A stretch of 64,000 bases of DNA from JBIQKZ01 sp044464765 (lineage in GTDB: Bacteria; Pseudomonadota; Gammaproteobacteria; Burkholderiales; Burkholderiaceae_B): contig JBIQKZ010000003.1 in NCBI GenBank assembly GCA_044464765.1, positions 1 to 64,000 of the forward strand, read 5' to 3'. A program made the translations under genes and the position numbers. Every line of letters begins with the position of its first letter. Positions within the stretch are counted from its first letter, which is position 1. The notes under the pieces are model-generated. The model made no database searches, was not told where the DNA came from, and saw only the letters and a program-made list of their open reading frames with translations. Positions 50,881-60,063 of the stretch are shown in pieces.

Positions 50881-52353
50881 TTAACCAACACTTCCTTCCA
50901 GGCTGACGCCCAGAAGATTTTGCGCTTCCACAGCGAACTCCATCGGCAGTTCTTTGAAGACTTCCTTGCAGAACCCGTTTACGATCATCGACACCGCATC
51001 CTCGGCGGACAGGCCACGCTGCATGGCATAGAACAATTGGTCTTCGCCGATGCGCGACGTGGTCGCTTCGTGCTCGACATGGGCCGAGGGGTTCTGGGCT
51101 TCAATGGTTGGGAACGTATGGGCGGCACAGGTCTTGCCGATAAGCAGGGAGTCGCATTGCGTATAGTTGCGTGCATCTTGCGCCTTAGGCGTCATGCGCA
51201 CCAGGCCCCGGAACGTGTTGCTGCCGTGTCCGGCTGAGATGCCTTTGGAAATAATGGTGCTGCTGGTGTTGCGCCCCATGTGGATCATCTTCGTCCCGGT
51301 ATCGGCCTGCTGGCGATGATTGCTGAGCGCTACGGAATAGAACTCGCCGATGGAGTCGTCGCCGCGCAGGATGACGCTGGGATACTTCCAGGTAATGGCC
51401 GAACCGGTTTCCACCTGGGTCCAGGAAATACGCGAGCGAGGCCCGCGGCAATCGCCCCGTTTGGTAACAAAATTGTAGATGCCGCCTTTGCCGTCCTTGT
51501 CGCCGGGATACCAGTTCTGCACCGTGGAGTATTTGATCTTGGCATCATCCAGGGCGACCAGTTCGACCACGGCGGCGTGCAACTGGTTTTCGTCGCGCAT
51601 GGGCGCCGTACAGCCTTCCAGGTAGCTGACGCTGGCGCCTTCTTCCGCAATGATCAAGGTGCGCTCGAACTGCCCCGTATCCTGGGCATTGATACGGAAG
51701 TAAGTCGACAATTCCATAGGGCATTTCACGCCTTTCGGAATAAATACAAACGAGCCATCCGAAAACACGGCTGAATTCAGCGCTGCGTAGAAGTTGTCGC
51801 CGGGGGGCACGACCGTACCCAGGTACTTTTGAACCAGCTCGGGGTATTCCCTGACCGCCTCCGAGAACGAACAGAAGATCACGCCGGCTTCGGCCAATTG
51901 CTTGCGAAAGGTCGTGGCGACGGATACCGAATCGAAGACTGCATCGACCGCCACACCGGCCAGGCGCGCGCGTTCGTGCAGGGGCACACCCAGCTTTTCA
52001 TAGGTGCGAAGCAATTCGGGATCCACCTCGTCCAGGCTCTTGGGACCATCCTTTTTGCTTTTCGGCGCCGAATAGTACACGATGTCCTGGAAATCCACGG
52101 CGGGAAAACTGACCATGGCCCACTCGGGCAAGGACATCGTCAGCCAGTGCCGATAAGCGGCCAGACGCCACTCGAGCATGAACTCGGGCTCTTTCTTGAT
52201 TGCCGAAAGCTGGCGTATGGTGTCTTCCGACAACCCCTTAGGCAGGGAAACCGACTCGATGTCGGTGACAAAGCCGGCTTCGTACTCGCGGTCCAGGAAA
52301 GAATCGATCTGTTGGGTCGATGATGATACGACCCGTGGTGTAGCAATATCCAT
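50881..52353 (-). CDS. sufB: Fe-S cluster assembly scaffold SufB
   Basis: I place the start at ATG 52353; the frame upstream overlaps the regulator gene. The 490-residue protein has the SufB segments KYSTVQNWYPGDKDGKGGIYNFVTKRG, DSIGEFYSVALSNHRQQADTGTKM and YTQCDSLLIG, including the conserved cysteines used in cluster building. It starts nine bases after the Rrf2 gene ends, so regulator and cluster are one operon. Confidence 0.95.
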   Translation of the reverse strand: MDIATPRVVSSSTQQIDSFLDREYEAGFVTDIESVSLPKGLSEDTIRQLSAIKKEPEFMLEWRLAAYRHWLTMSLPEWAMVSFPAVDFQDIVYYSAPKSKKDGPKSLDEVDPELLRTYEKLGVPLHERARLAGVAVDAVFDSVSVATTFRKQLAEAGVIFCSFSEAVREYPELVQKYLGTVVPPGDNFYAALNSAVFSDGSFVFIPKGVKCPMELSTYFRINAQDTGQFERTLIIAEEGASVSYLEGCTAPMRDENQLHAAVVELVALDDAKIKYSTVQNWYPGDKDGKGGIYNFVTKRGDCRGPRSRISWTQVETGSAITWKYPSVILRGDDSIGEFYSVALSNHRQQADTGTKMIHMGRNTSSTIISKGISAGHGSNTFRGLVRMTPKAQDARNYTQCDSLLIGKTCAAHTFPTIEAQNPSAHVEHEATTSRIGEDQLFYAMQRGLSAEDAVSMIVNGFCKEVFKELPMEFAVEAQNLLGVSLEGSVG

Positions 52354-52361
52354 AAAATGCC

Positions 52362-52841
52362 TCAGGCTCGAGATGCGGGCTGGCCACGGTCTTTGCGTAC
52401 CGCAGGCCCAGGCCCTGAAATGGGTAAGTTCATTGGAGTCGGCTGCAGCATGTCGGCGACTGAAACGTCTTCGAGCGTGCGCCTGACGATGTCGTTGATG
52501 CGCTGCCAATTCACGCGGATCTGGCAGCCGGCCTCGCGATTGCAGACCCCAGGGGTTGCCGTGCATTCGGTCAGGCCGAAGGGCTGCTCTTCCAGTGCGT
52601 CGATGACATCGGCCATACTGATCTGCCCGGCGCAGCGGCTAAGGGTATAGCCCCCGCGCGCGCCACGCACGCTACGCACAAGGTCGTGCGCAGCCAGCAT
52701 TTTCAGCACTTTACTGACCGTCGGCTGCCCGAGCCCCAGCGCTGTGGACAAGTCGGAGGCGCTGAACAGGCGTTCGGGATAATGCCCCATCTGGGTCAGC
52801 ACCAACGTGCCATAATCAACAAGTTTACTGATGCGCAACAT
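52362..52841 (-). CDS. Rrf2 family regulator of the SUF operon
   Basis: The 159-residue protein has a winged helix-turn-helix (about 10-65, TALGLGQPTVSKVLKML) and three cysteines in ECTATPGVCNREAGC (C-x6-C-x5-C) for an Fe-S cluster. It fits the SUF system regulator subgroup seen in proteobacteria. As first gene of the operon it probably represses it when its cluster is present. A 25-bp IscR type 1-like site overlaps its promoter, pointing to autoregulation. Confidence 0.9.
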   Translation of the reverse strand: MLRISKLVDYGTLVLTQMGHYPERLFSASDLSTALGLGQPTVSKVLKMLAAHDLVRSVRGARGGYTLSRCAGQISMADVIDALEEQPFGLTECTATPGVCNREAGCQIRVNWQRINDIVRRTLEDVSVADMLQPTPMNLPISGPGPAVRKDRGQPASRA

Positions 52842-52870
52842 ATCGTGTCGCCCATGTCATGAACATAGCC

Positions 52871-52902
52871 ATATAGTACCTTTTTAGTGCTATATACGTC
52901 AA
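52871..52902 (-). promoter_or_regulatory. Promoter of the suf operon with Rrf2/IscR type 1-like operator
   Basis: On the reverse strand TTGACG (52897-52902) and TACTAT (52873-52878) are spaced by 18 bases. Between and over them lies a 25-base imperfect palindrome (52871-52895) with ATATAG and CTATAT ends and inner AC/GT pairs. Its length and outer bases fit the IscR type 1 layout (ATA ... ACT ... AGT ... TAT), though inner bases deviate. It sits in the 65-base gap between the exporter gene and the regulator gene. Confidence 0.55.
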
Positions 52903-52906
52903 ACAT

Positions 52907-54718
52907 TCAGACCTGGATGTTGTCCAGTGTGGCGTCGTCGGGATCTTGCCCCGCTTGCTGCATCAGCCACATCTGGGCATAGGACCCGTTAGCCATCAGC
53001 AGCTCACGATGCGAGCCTTTTTCAACGACCCTTCCGTGGTCCAGCACCAGGATCTCGTCGGCATCGACGATCGTGGACAGGCGGTGGGCAATGATTAGGG
53101 TGGTTCGGTTGCGGGCGATCAGGCTCAGTTGCTCTTGTATGGCGCGTTCGGTGCGTGTGTCCAGCGCGCTTGTGGCTTCATCGAAGATCAGGATAGGTGG
53201 ATTCTTCAACAGCGTGCGCGCGATGGCCACGCGCTGCTTTTCACCGCCGGAAAGCTTCAGTCCACGCTCGCCCACCTGAGTCTGATAACCCTCGGGCAGC
53301 CCCATGATGAAATCATGGATGCTGGCCGCCTTGGCCGCCTGAATGATGTCTTCCTGACTGGCTTGCGGGTCGCCGTAGGCGATGTTGTACAAAATAGTGT
53401 CGTTGAACAGCACGGTATCCTGCGGCACGATTCCTATATGGCGCCGCAAGCTTTCCTGTGTCAGCTCGCGTATATCCACATCGTTGATGCGGATCGCACC
53501 TTGGTTCACATCGTAGAACCGGTACAGCAAGCGGGACAATGTGGACTTTCCCGCACCCGATGAGCCCACCACGGCAAGTGTCTTGCCGGCCGGAATCGAA
53601 AAATCCACATCGAAAAGTATCGTACGGTTGGGTTCATAGCCGAAGCCTACGTGATCAAACTGAATTTTGGCGCCACGGGTGTGCAAGGCATGGGCATTGG
53701 GAGAATCGCTGACCTCTTCAGCTTGCGTCAGCAAGCCAAACATGCGCTCCATGTCGGCCAGCGCGTGTTTGATCTCTCGGTAAACAAAACCCAGGAAATT
53801 AAGCGGCGCATATAACTGCGTCAGGTAGGCAGACACCAGGACGACATCGCCCACCGTCATGGTCTGGTCAACAACGCCGCTGGCCGAAAGCCATAGCAGC
53901 AGGGTGACCCCAGTCGTGATGATGACGCCCTGCCCCATGTTCAGAAGGTTTAGCGATACTTGATTCTTGACAGCGGAATCCACCCAACTGCCCAGATTGG
54001 CGTCATACCGATTGATCTCGTAGTTCTCGTTTCCGAAATACTTGACCGTTTCGTAGTTGATCAAGGCATCGATAGCCTTGCTGTTTGCCTTGCTGTCCAA
54101 GTCGTTCATGCTGCGCCGGTAAACCATGCGCTTTTCAGTTACCACCAGGGTAAATACAACGTAAGACGCAATCGTGCCCAGCGTGACGACCGCGAACAGG
54201 AAGTCATAGCGCCACAGCAAAATTGCGGTGACCATGCCTATTTCCAGCAAGGTGGGCAAAATATTGAACACCATGAAATTCAGCAGGAAACCGATACCCT
54301 TGGTTCCGCGCTCGATATCACGGCTCAGGCCGCCGGTTTGCCGATGCAAATGGAAACGCATGGACAAGGCGAACAGATGACGGAACAATTGTGTGGCGAT
54401 GCGGCGTATCGAACCTTGCGTCACCCGTGCGAACAAGGCATCGCGAAGTTCTGCAAACACGCTGGAAGCCAGGCGGGCCAGGCCGTAGCCCAGCAAGGCC
54501 GCCACCGGCAGCACGAGCAAGCCAGGGGGAACGCTTAACTGGTCGACAATGTCTTTCAGGTAGATAGGCAGCAATACGCTGGCCACCTTGGCGGTCACCA
54601 GGCATGCGATCGCCAACAGTACGCGGTATTTGAATTGCCACACGTAGGGCAATAGTGATTTGATCGTTTGAAAGTCGTTGCGATTTTTCGGTGCGGGACC
54701 GGTGTGCCTAAATCTCAT
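52907..54718 (-). CDS. Atm1/ABCB7-type ABC exporter
   Basis: The 603-residue fused exporter has six membrane segments (about 30-330) and an ATPase domain with Walker A VGSSGAGKST, signature LSGGEKQRVAIART and Walker B ILIFDEATSALD. The motif region FLGFVYREIKHALADMERMF and overall length match the Atm1/HMT1 family. Bacterial members export glutathione conjugates or polysulfides and protect against metals. Its position beside suf genes parallels the mitochondrial Atm1 link to Fe-S metabolism. Confidence 0.88.
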   Translation of the reverse strand: MRFRHTGPAPKNRNDFQTIKSLLPYVWQFKYRVLLAIACLVTAKVASVLLPIYLKDIVDQLSVPPGLLVLPVAALLGYGLARLASSVFAELRDALFARVTQGSIRRIATQLFRHLFALSMRFHLHRQTGGLSRDIERGTKGIGFLLNFMVFNILPTLLEIGMVTAILLWRYDFLFAVVTLGTIASYVVFTLVVTEKRMVYRRSMNDLDSKANSKAIDALINYETVKYFGNENYEINRYDANLGSWVDSAVKNQVSLNLLNMGQGVIITTGVTLLLWLSASGVVDQTMTVGDVVLVSAYLTQLYAPLNFLGFVYREIKHALADMERMFGLLTQAEEVSDSPNAHALHTRGAKIQFDHVGFGYEPNRTILFDVDFSIPAGKTLAVVGSSGAGKSTLSRLLYRFYDVNQGAIRINDVDIRELTQESLRRHIGIVPQDTVLFNDTILYNIAYGDPQASQEDIIQAAKAASIHDFIMGLPEGYQTQVGERGLKLSGGEKQRVAIARTLLKNPPILIFDEATSALDTRTERAIQEQLSLIARNRTTLIIAHRLSTIVDADEILVLDHGRVVEKGSHRELLMANGSYAQMWLMQQAGQDPDDATLDNIQV

Positions 54719-54807
54719 TCAGTCGCTTCTAAAACAATGTGGCGGCGTAAATGCCGGTGAACAACCTTATACAATAAACACGCTATTGCATTACAACCGG
54801 AGAAACA

Positions 54808-55878
54808 ATGCCCGATCAGCCCTTCGATTACGAAGCTTGTCTTGCCGCCTGCGTCAAGGGCGACGCCCTGTACCTGGAACGGCTGCATCAGATCGAAGCG
54901 CCCCTTATGCAAGCGCAATGCGAAGAAATACTGGGTGACAAAGCCCAGGCGGAAGACGCCGTGCGCGAAACCTTTATCCAGGTCTGGCAGCAGGCGCGCC
55001 GTTACGAGCGCTCCCAGGGAAGCGCTCGCGAATGGATCTATTCCATTATGCGTCGCCATGTCGAACAACGCAGGGCGCGTTCCGCTACGCCAACCCGGGC
55101 CACCCAAGATCATACTCCCACACAGGGCTTGAAGCAGCGCTCCGCATCCGTTGCGTCCGCCGCCCACTTCCCTGCTTCTGACGATTCCCGGCAAACTGAG
55201 CACGCCACGGTGTCCTATCAGCCTTTACTGCGCAAGGAAGCCATTCAAGAGCCGCCCGCGAACGCTCCCGTCATATCGGCGGTCGATGCGTCTTCAGCGC
55301 CTCCCAAAGCCGCTCCCACCGCCCAGCGTGCCGACTCGAAAGTCCGGAAATCCGCAAATGCGGAGCGCCAACAGCGCACCCGGGCGTCAGGAGGTTGGAG
55401 CAATGTCTGGTTTTGGCGGATCCTTAGTCTAGGGCTCGCGATTTTTGCCGTCACAGCGGTCATTCTAGCCCCGCCACGGGTTCCTTCACCGTCCGAGGCG
55501 GCCTCGTTGCTGCCGGCCTCCGAGCCAACACCCACCATTGCCCAGGTTGCTGTCCTGCAAGCACCGGGCTCCACGTCTACCCCAGGGTGGGTATTAACCG
55601 TAGATTCGCGCCAGAATCTGATGCTGACGCCTCAAGTCAACATCGAAGTACCCGACACGTCATCCATTTATCTGTGGACACATAACGAAGGTGAAGGGCA
55701 GCCCCGCCGCCTGGGCCTGATTGACCCGACGCAATCCTTGACCTTGCCGGCCGAGGTCGCGGGGCTGGTCCGGCCCGGGCAGATATTCGAAATGACTCAG
55801 GAACCCAATACAGATAGCCAACCGCTGGAACCAAACGGCCCCATTCTTTTCATTGGCCGTACCATCAAGCTGGGCTGA
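54808..55878 (+). CDS. Sigma-70 region 2-like / anti-sigma-K (RskA) fusion membrane protein
   Basis: The 356-residue protein starts after GGAGA. Residues about 5-95 (LAACVKGDALYLERLHQIEA, AEDAVRETFIQVWQQARRY, SAREWIYSIMRRHVEQRR) look like region 2 of an ECF sigma factor. No region 4 helix-turn-helix follows. Instead a Pro/Ala/Ser-rich linker (about 97-195) leads to one membrane segment (about 200-220) and a C-terminal RskA-like domain (GWVLTVDSRQNLMLTP, IYLWTHNEGEGQPRRLGLID). Normally the two are separate sigma and anti-sigma genes. It may be a degenerate sensor that retains a polymerase-binding part. Its role is not known. Confidence 0.78.
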   Translation: MPDQPFDYEACLAACVKGDALYLERLHQIEAPLMQAQCEEILGDKAQAEDAVRETFIQVWQQARRYERSQGSAREWIYSIMRRHVEQRRARSATPTRATQDHTPTQGLKQRSASVASAAHFPASDDSRQTEHATVSYQPLLRKEAIQEPPANAPVISAVDASSAPPKAAPTAQRADSKVRKSANAERQQRTRASGGWSNVWFWRILSLGLAIFAVTAVILAPPRVPSPSEAASLLPASEPTPTIAQVAVLQAPGSTSTPGWVLTVDSRQNLMLTPQVNIEVPDTSSIYLWTHNEGEGQPRRLGLIDPTQSLTLPAEVAGLVRPGQIFEMTQEPNTDSQPLEPNGPILFIGRTIKLG

Positions 55879-55909
55879 CAGCCGGGTTAGCGAGGGTCTT
55901 GTTGGTTAG

Positions 55910-55970
55910 GTTAGCTTCTGTTCACACCAATCAAGAAGATCATGTTGATTTGGTGTGAACAAGCCCTAAC
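55910..55970. terminator. Long hairpin between convergent genes, possible bidirectional terminator
   Basis: TGTTCACACCAA (55919-55930) pairs fully with TTGGTGTGAACA (55950-55961), and ATCAA/TTGAT extend the stem inside with a one-base bulge. GTTAG and CTAAC (55910-55914 and 55966-55970) pair again outside after equal four-base gaps. No T run follows either side. It sits between a forward and a reverse gene that converge, and the outer CTA forms part of the stop codon of the reverse gene. Confidence 0.5.
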
Positions 55971-56754
55971 TCACAGGATTGACCATGTCGTCTTGCAACG
56001 CCTGGAGTTCAAGGTCGGTAAAGCCCGCTGCGCGACGCGCCTCCAGGTTGAATGGGCCCCGCAAGCGCGGAGCCCGGTAGGTTTCGGCCAAAACGCGGTA
56101 ATGAGCCACAGCGTCGAGCCCACGTTCATCGCAAAGGCGCCGATACCATGCGTTACCTATCGCCACGTGGGTGATTTCATCGCGCAAGATGATGTCGATA
56201 ATTCGGGCGCCGGCATGGTCGCCAGCACCCGCGAGTTTGGCCCGCATGGGTGGGGAAGCATCCAACCCTCGCGCTTCGAGTGTACGCGGCACCAATGCCA
56301 GGCGCGCCAATAAATCGCCCTGGGTTCGATCGGCCATCTCCCACAAGCCGTCATGGGCGGGGAAATCGCCGTACACATGGTCTAGCGTTCCCAGGTGGTC
56401 GGACAACAGCCCGAAGTGATAGGCCTCGTCTTTGGCGACCTTCAGCCAGTCAGCGTAAAACGCAGCAGGCATGCCTGGAAAACGCCAGATGATATCCAGC
56501 GCAAGATTAATGGCGTTGAACTCGATGTGCGCCAGGGAATGAATCAGGGCGGCACGGCCTGCGGTTGTCAGCATCGAGCGCTGCCTGACCTTCAATGCGG
56601 AAACAATCTGCGGGCGCTCGGGCCGGCCCGGAATGCCCATTGGGTGCTTGATCGTGGCCGCGCAATCGATTGTATCGCCGCTCAAGGCCTGAACCAAGCG
56701 AACTTTTTCTTGCGGTGAGCGGACCAGCAAGGCTTGAAGCGCAGCTTGCCGCAC
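55966..56754 (-). CDS. DUF455 family ferritin-like protein
   Basis: The 262-residue protein starts with GTG 56754, overlapping the last base of the merR-type stop. It has the DUF455 pattern ALIHSLAHIEFNAINLALDIIWRFPGMP, KVAKDEAYHFGLLSDHL and ILRDEITHVAIGNAWYRRLC, with repeated E-x-x-H pairs that would bind two metal ions. Related to tRNA hydroxylase MiaE-like ferritins, but the reaction is unknown. It ends the rpmI-to-merR gene string. Confidence 0.88.
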   Translation of the reverse strand: MRQAALQALLVRSPQEKVRLVQALSGDTIDCAATIKHPMGIPGRPERPQIVSALKVRQRSMLTTAGRAALIHSLAHIEFNAINLALDIIWRFPGMPAAFYADWLKVAKDEAYHFGLLSDHLGTLDHVYGDFPAHDGLWEMADRTQGDLLARLALVPRTLEARGLDASPPMRAKLAGAGDHAGARIIDIILRDEITHVAIGNAWYRRLCDERGLDAVAHYRVLAETYRAPRLRGPFNLEARRAAGFTDLELQALQDDMVNPVS

Positions 56755-57155
56755 TACGAACTTACCTGCGAGCCTCCGGCCAGGGCCTGGGCCAGCTCGT
56801 CGCGCACGGCCGACAACTCGGTGCGCAGTGCCTGAAATTCCTGGCCGCTAAGGCGCACGGCGGCCTCTTGGTCGAGCAGGACTTCCCGCGTGTCGCCCAA
56901 GCGATTGCGCGCGCCGCTGATGGTAAAGCCCTGTTCATACAGCAAGTCGCGGATACGACGGATCAGCAACACCTCATGATGCTGGTAATAGCGACGATTG
57001 CCGCGACGCTTGACCGGCTTGAGCTGAGTGAACTCCTGCTCCCAGTAGCGCAGCACGTGGGGCTTTACAAGACACAGTTCGCTGACTTCGCCGATGGTGA
57101 AGTAGCGCTTGGCTGGAATGGGCGGCAAGGTGACGGGTGTTTCGGATGAACTCAT
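56754..57155 (-). CDS. MerR family transcriptional regulator
   Basis: The 133-residue protein starts at ATG 57155. It has the MerR winged helix YFTIGEVSELCLVKPHVLRYWEQEF (about 17-41), RRGNRRYYQHHEVLLIRRI, and a short coiled C-terminus (VRLSGQEFQALRTELSAVRDELAQAL) without metal-binding cysteines. A merR-type gene directly after ihfA is a conserved feature in proteobacteria. The target genes are not known. Confidence 0.9.
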   Translation of the reverse strand: MSSSETPVTLPPIPAKRYFTIGEVSELCLVKPHVLRYWEQEFTQLKPVKRRGNRRYYQHHEVLLIRRIRDLLYEQGFTISGARNRLGDTREVLLDQEAAVRLSGQEFQALRTELSAVRDELAQALAGGSQVSS

Positions 57156-57202
57156 GTGCGGATTGTAGGCCGATAAATTAACGAGACAAAACCAGAACTG
57201 CC

Positions 57203-57261
57203 GATGCGCATCTGGACGCGGAACAGCGCCCGGATGCGCAACCAACCAAACACGACACTAG
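57203..57261. repeat. Diverged CTAG-TGTC repeat end with hairpin downstream of ihfA
   Basis: Read on the reverse strand from 57261, CTAGTGTCGTGTTTGGTTGG follows the ihfA coding end and differs from the MITE-like terminal repeat at 22188-22430 in only a few bases. The arms GCGCATC (57206-57212) and GATGCGC (57233-57239) could form a hairpin. As with ntrC, the CTAG provides the stop codon TAG of ihfA. A second end of a full element was not found. Confidence 0.45.
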
Positions 57262-57581
57262 TCGCCGCCCGGATTGAGGCCGGTCTGTTCGACTTGGCTT
57301 TTCAGTTTCTGGCTGGCATGAAACGTAACCACACGGCGCGCTTCGATAGGAATAACTTCGCCGGTTTTAGGATTGCGACCCGGACGCGCAGGCTTGTCGC
57401 GCACCTGGAAATTGCCGAATCCGGAAAGCTTGACTTCAACACCGCGAGCTAGGGAATCGCGGATTTCCTCGAAGAAGGTATCGACAATGTCTTTGGCTTC
57501 GCGTTTGTTCAGACCGACACGCTCAAACAATAGTTCGGCCAATTCTGCCTTGGTCAAGGTACTACGCGGTGCGGGATCCAT
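57258..57581 (-). CDS. ihfA: Integration host factor subunit alpha
   Basis: The 107-residue DNA-bending protein starts at ATG 57581, nine bases after AAGGAG; the longer frame lies in pheT. It has LTKAELAELLFERVGLNKREAKDIVDTFFEEI, the beta-arm RPGRNPKTGEVIPI, and KLSGFGNFQVRDK. It forms IHF with IhfB for genome architecture and sigma-54 promoters such as that of glnA. It overlaps pheT only at frame level upstream of the start. Its TAG stop lies in a CTAG repeat. Confidence 0.95.
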   Translation of the reverse strand: MDPAPRSTLTKAELAELLFERVGLNKREAKDIVDTFFEEIRDSLARGVEVKLSGFGNFQVRDKPARPGRNPKTGEVIPIEARRVVTFHASQKLKSQVEQTGLNPGGD

Positions 57582-57594
57582 AGTCTTTTGCTCC

Positions 57595-60006
57595 TTATGC
57601 ACGCTGGCGCGCCCCATGGGCCTTGATTAATGTTTGCAGCACTTCATTCATGCAATGCTCGACCCGGGCATCGTCTAAAGTAACATCCGCCTGCAGCCAA
57701 AACCGCATCGCCATGCTTTTCTCGGCGGCGCCACTGGCCTGATCTTTTTCGCGCCAAACGTCGAACAGCTTGATTTCTTTGATAATTCCTAGAGTATCAC
57801 TAGATGCGATCGTTTGGCCAAGCGTATTGATTAAATCCTGATACGAAACATCAGCGCCCACCCAGAAAGCCAGGTCGCGCGTCACCACAGGCTGGCGGGA
57901 CAAACTGGACAATTGCGGCATTTGAAGGTGTGAAATGGCATCGACATCGACCTCGAAGAGCACTGGCGCCTCATTCAGCTCTGCCTGTTGCGCAAGACGG
58001 GGATGCAATTCGCCAAGCCAGCCAATCTCTTTTCCGTTTAGCGACAGGCGGGCGCTGCGCCCCGGATGCAAGGCGGGATGCGCCTGGGCCATGCATTGCA
58101 GCTTGCTTGCCTGGGCGCCCAGCAATGTTTCCAGGTCTTGCTTCACATCGTAGAAATCCACCTGCCGGCTGGGTACGCCCCATTGTTCCGGCAGTGCGGG
58201 ACCCCAGGCGGCGCCCGCCAGGCGTTGAGGCTGGGCAACGCCCGCGACGGTCAGGTCACCGTCGGTCGTGGCAGAATCACGCCAGAACACACGGCCCAGT
58301 TCAAAGACCCGTACGCGGCTCTGCCGACGATTGGCGTTGTGCTGGATATTTGCGACCAGGCCAGCCATCAGGCTGGACCGCATGACAGCCAGCTGGCTGG
58401 CAATAGGGTTAAGCAGCCGGATGGGATCGTGGTTGCCGGCGTACTCCTTTTCCCAGGCTTCTTCGACAAAGGAAAAGTTGATGACTTCCTGATAATCTTG
58501 GGCGGCCATGGCGCCGCGCAGGGCATGCGGCCCGCGTAGGGTTTCAGGCTCCACACGCATTTTGGCGCGCGCCACCGGCGGAAGATCGGGAATGCGCTCG
58601 AAGCCGTATATGCGTGCGACTTCCTCGATAAGGTCTTCCTCGATAAATAGGTCAAACCGGTACGAAGGCGGGGTTACGCTGAATACGCCGTCGGAGAACG
58701 TCCAGTCCAGCCCCAGACGGGTGAAAACGTCTTCCACCTCTTGCCGGCTAACAGGGACGCCCAGTACGCGCTGGCAACGCGCCAGCCGCATACTTACCGG
58801 CTTGCGCTCCGGAAGATTAAGCGTCTGGTCGTCCACCGGGCCGGCCTGGCCGCCGCAGATATCCAGAATCAAGCGCGTCATAATTTCGATATGAGGCACG
58901 ATGGATTCGAAATCAACACCGCGTTCGAAGCGATGACTGGCCTCGGAACCGAATTTATAGCGACGGGGACGGCCCATGATGGCTTCCGGCCACCAGAAAG
59001 CGGCTTCCAGATAGATGCTGGTGGTGTCCAGGGTGACGGCGCTGGTCTCGCCGCCCATGATGCCCGCCATGCTCGACGGCACACCGTCGGCGGTAATAAT
59101 GCCGACGTCGGAATCCAGCTTGACGGTTTGGCCGTTCAACAGCTCCAGGGTTTCGTCCTGACGGGCCCAACGCACCGTCAGCCCGCCGCTGATGCGGTCA
59201 AGATCAAATACGTGTGTCGGCCGGCCAAGTTCCAGCATGATGTAGTTGGAAATATCGACCAACGCCGAAATTGAACGTTGTCCCGCCCGTTCAAGGCGCG
59301 ACACCATCCACTTGGGCGTGGCAGCCCGTGCATTGACATTACGAATGACGCGTCCGGCAAACCGTCCGCATAAATCGGGGGCCTGGACTTCAACGCTCAA
59401 CCGATCATCGATGGAAACAAGCACTGGGGTGGCGTCGGGCAGGCGCAATGCGGCGCCGGTCAATGCGGCTACTTCACGCGCGACCCCCACAATCGACAGG
59501 CAATCGGCGCGATTGGGCGTCATCTTAAGGGTGAAGAGCGTATCGTCCAGATCCAGTGTTTCACGCAATGACTGGCCGATTGGGGCATCGGCGGCGAGTT
59601 CAAGCAGGCCTGCATGGTCCTGGGACAAGCCCAATTCACGGGCCGAGCACAACATGCCAAAGGATTCGACGCCACGCATCTTCGCTTTGCCGATTTTCAT
59701 GCCGTCGGGCAGGACTGCGCCAATGCGCGCCAACGGAACCACCAGGTCCTTGGCCGCGTTAGGCGCGCCGCAAACGATCTGCAGCAGTTCCCCCGAACCA
59801 TCATCGACCTGGCAAACACGCAGCTTGTCGGCATCGGGATGAGGATCGATCTGGACAATGCGCGCCACGACGATGTTGCTGAATGCCGGGGCGACAGGGA
59901 CGGTTTCTTCGACCTCCAGGCCCGCCATGGTAAGGCGATGAGAAAGTTCGTCGGTCGACAGTTGCGGATCGACGAAAGTACGTAGCCAGGATTCCGGAAA
60001 TTGCAT
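57595..60006 (-). CDS. pheT: Phenylalanyl-tRNA synthetase beta subunit
   Basis: The 803-residue subunit has, in order, the EMAP-like tRNA-binding domain (about 40-150), B3/B4 and B5 domains, the catalytic-like core and the C-terminal anticodon-binding FDX-ACB domain ending in LDDARVEHCMNEVLQTLIKAHGARQRA. It acts with PheS as an alpha2-beta2 enzyme and hydrolyses mischarged Tyr-tRNA. It ends 13 bases before the ihfA start. Confidence 0.96.
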   Translation of the reverse strand: MQFPESWLRTFVDPQLSTDELSHRLTMAGLEVEETVPVAPAFSNIVVARIVQIDPHPDADKLRVCQVDDGSGELLQIVCGAPNAAKDLVVPLARIGAVLPDGMKIGKAKMRGVESFGMLCSARELGLSQDHAGLLELAADAPIGQSLRETLDLDDTLFTLKMTPNRADCLSIVGVAREVAALTGAALRLPDATPVLVSIDDRLSVEVQAPDLCGRFAGRVIRNVNARAATPKWMVSRLERAGQRSISALVDISNYIMLELGRPTHVFDLDRISGGLTVRWARQDETLELLNGQTVKLDSDVGIITADGVPSSMAGIMGGETSAVTLDTTSIYLEAAFWWPEAIMGRPRRYKFGSEASHRFERGVDFESIVPHIEIMTRLILDICGGQAGPVDDQTLNLPERKPVSMRLARCQRVLGVPVSRQEVEDVFTRLGLDWTFSDGVFSVTPPSYRFDLFIEEDLIEEVARIYGFERIPDLPPVARAKMRVEPETLRGPHALRGAMAAQDYQEVINFSFVEEAWEKEYAGNHDPIRLLNPIASQLAVMRSSLMAGLVANIQHNANRRQSRVRVFELGRVFWRDSATTDGDLTVAGVAQPQRLAGAAWGPALPEQWGVPSRQVDFYDVKQDLETLLGAQASKLQCMAQAHPALHPGRSARLSLNGKEIGWLGELHPRLAQQAELNEAPVLFEVDVDAISHLQMPQLSSLSRQPVVTRDLAFWVGADVSYQDLINTLGQTIASSDTLGIIKEIKLFDVWREKDQASGAAEKSMAMRFWLQADVTLDDARVEHCMNEVLQTLIKAHGARQRA

Positions 60007-60063
60007 GAGATGTGTCCGATTAACTTAAGCAAGGTACCGCGCCACTGAGTGGCAGCCGGAACA

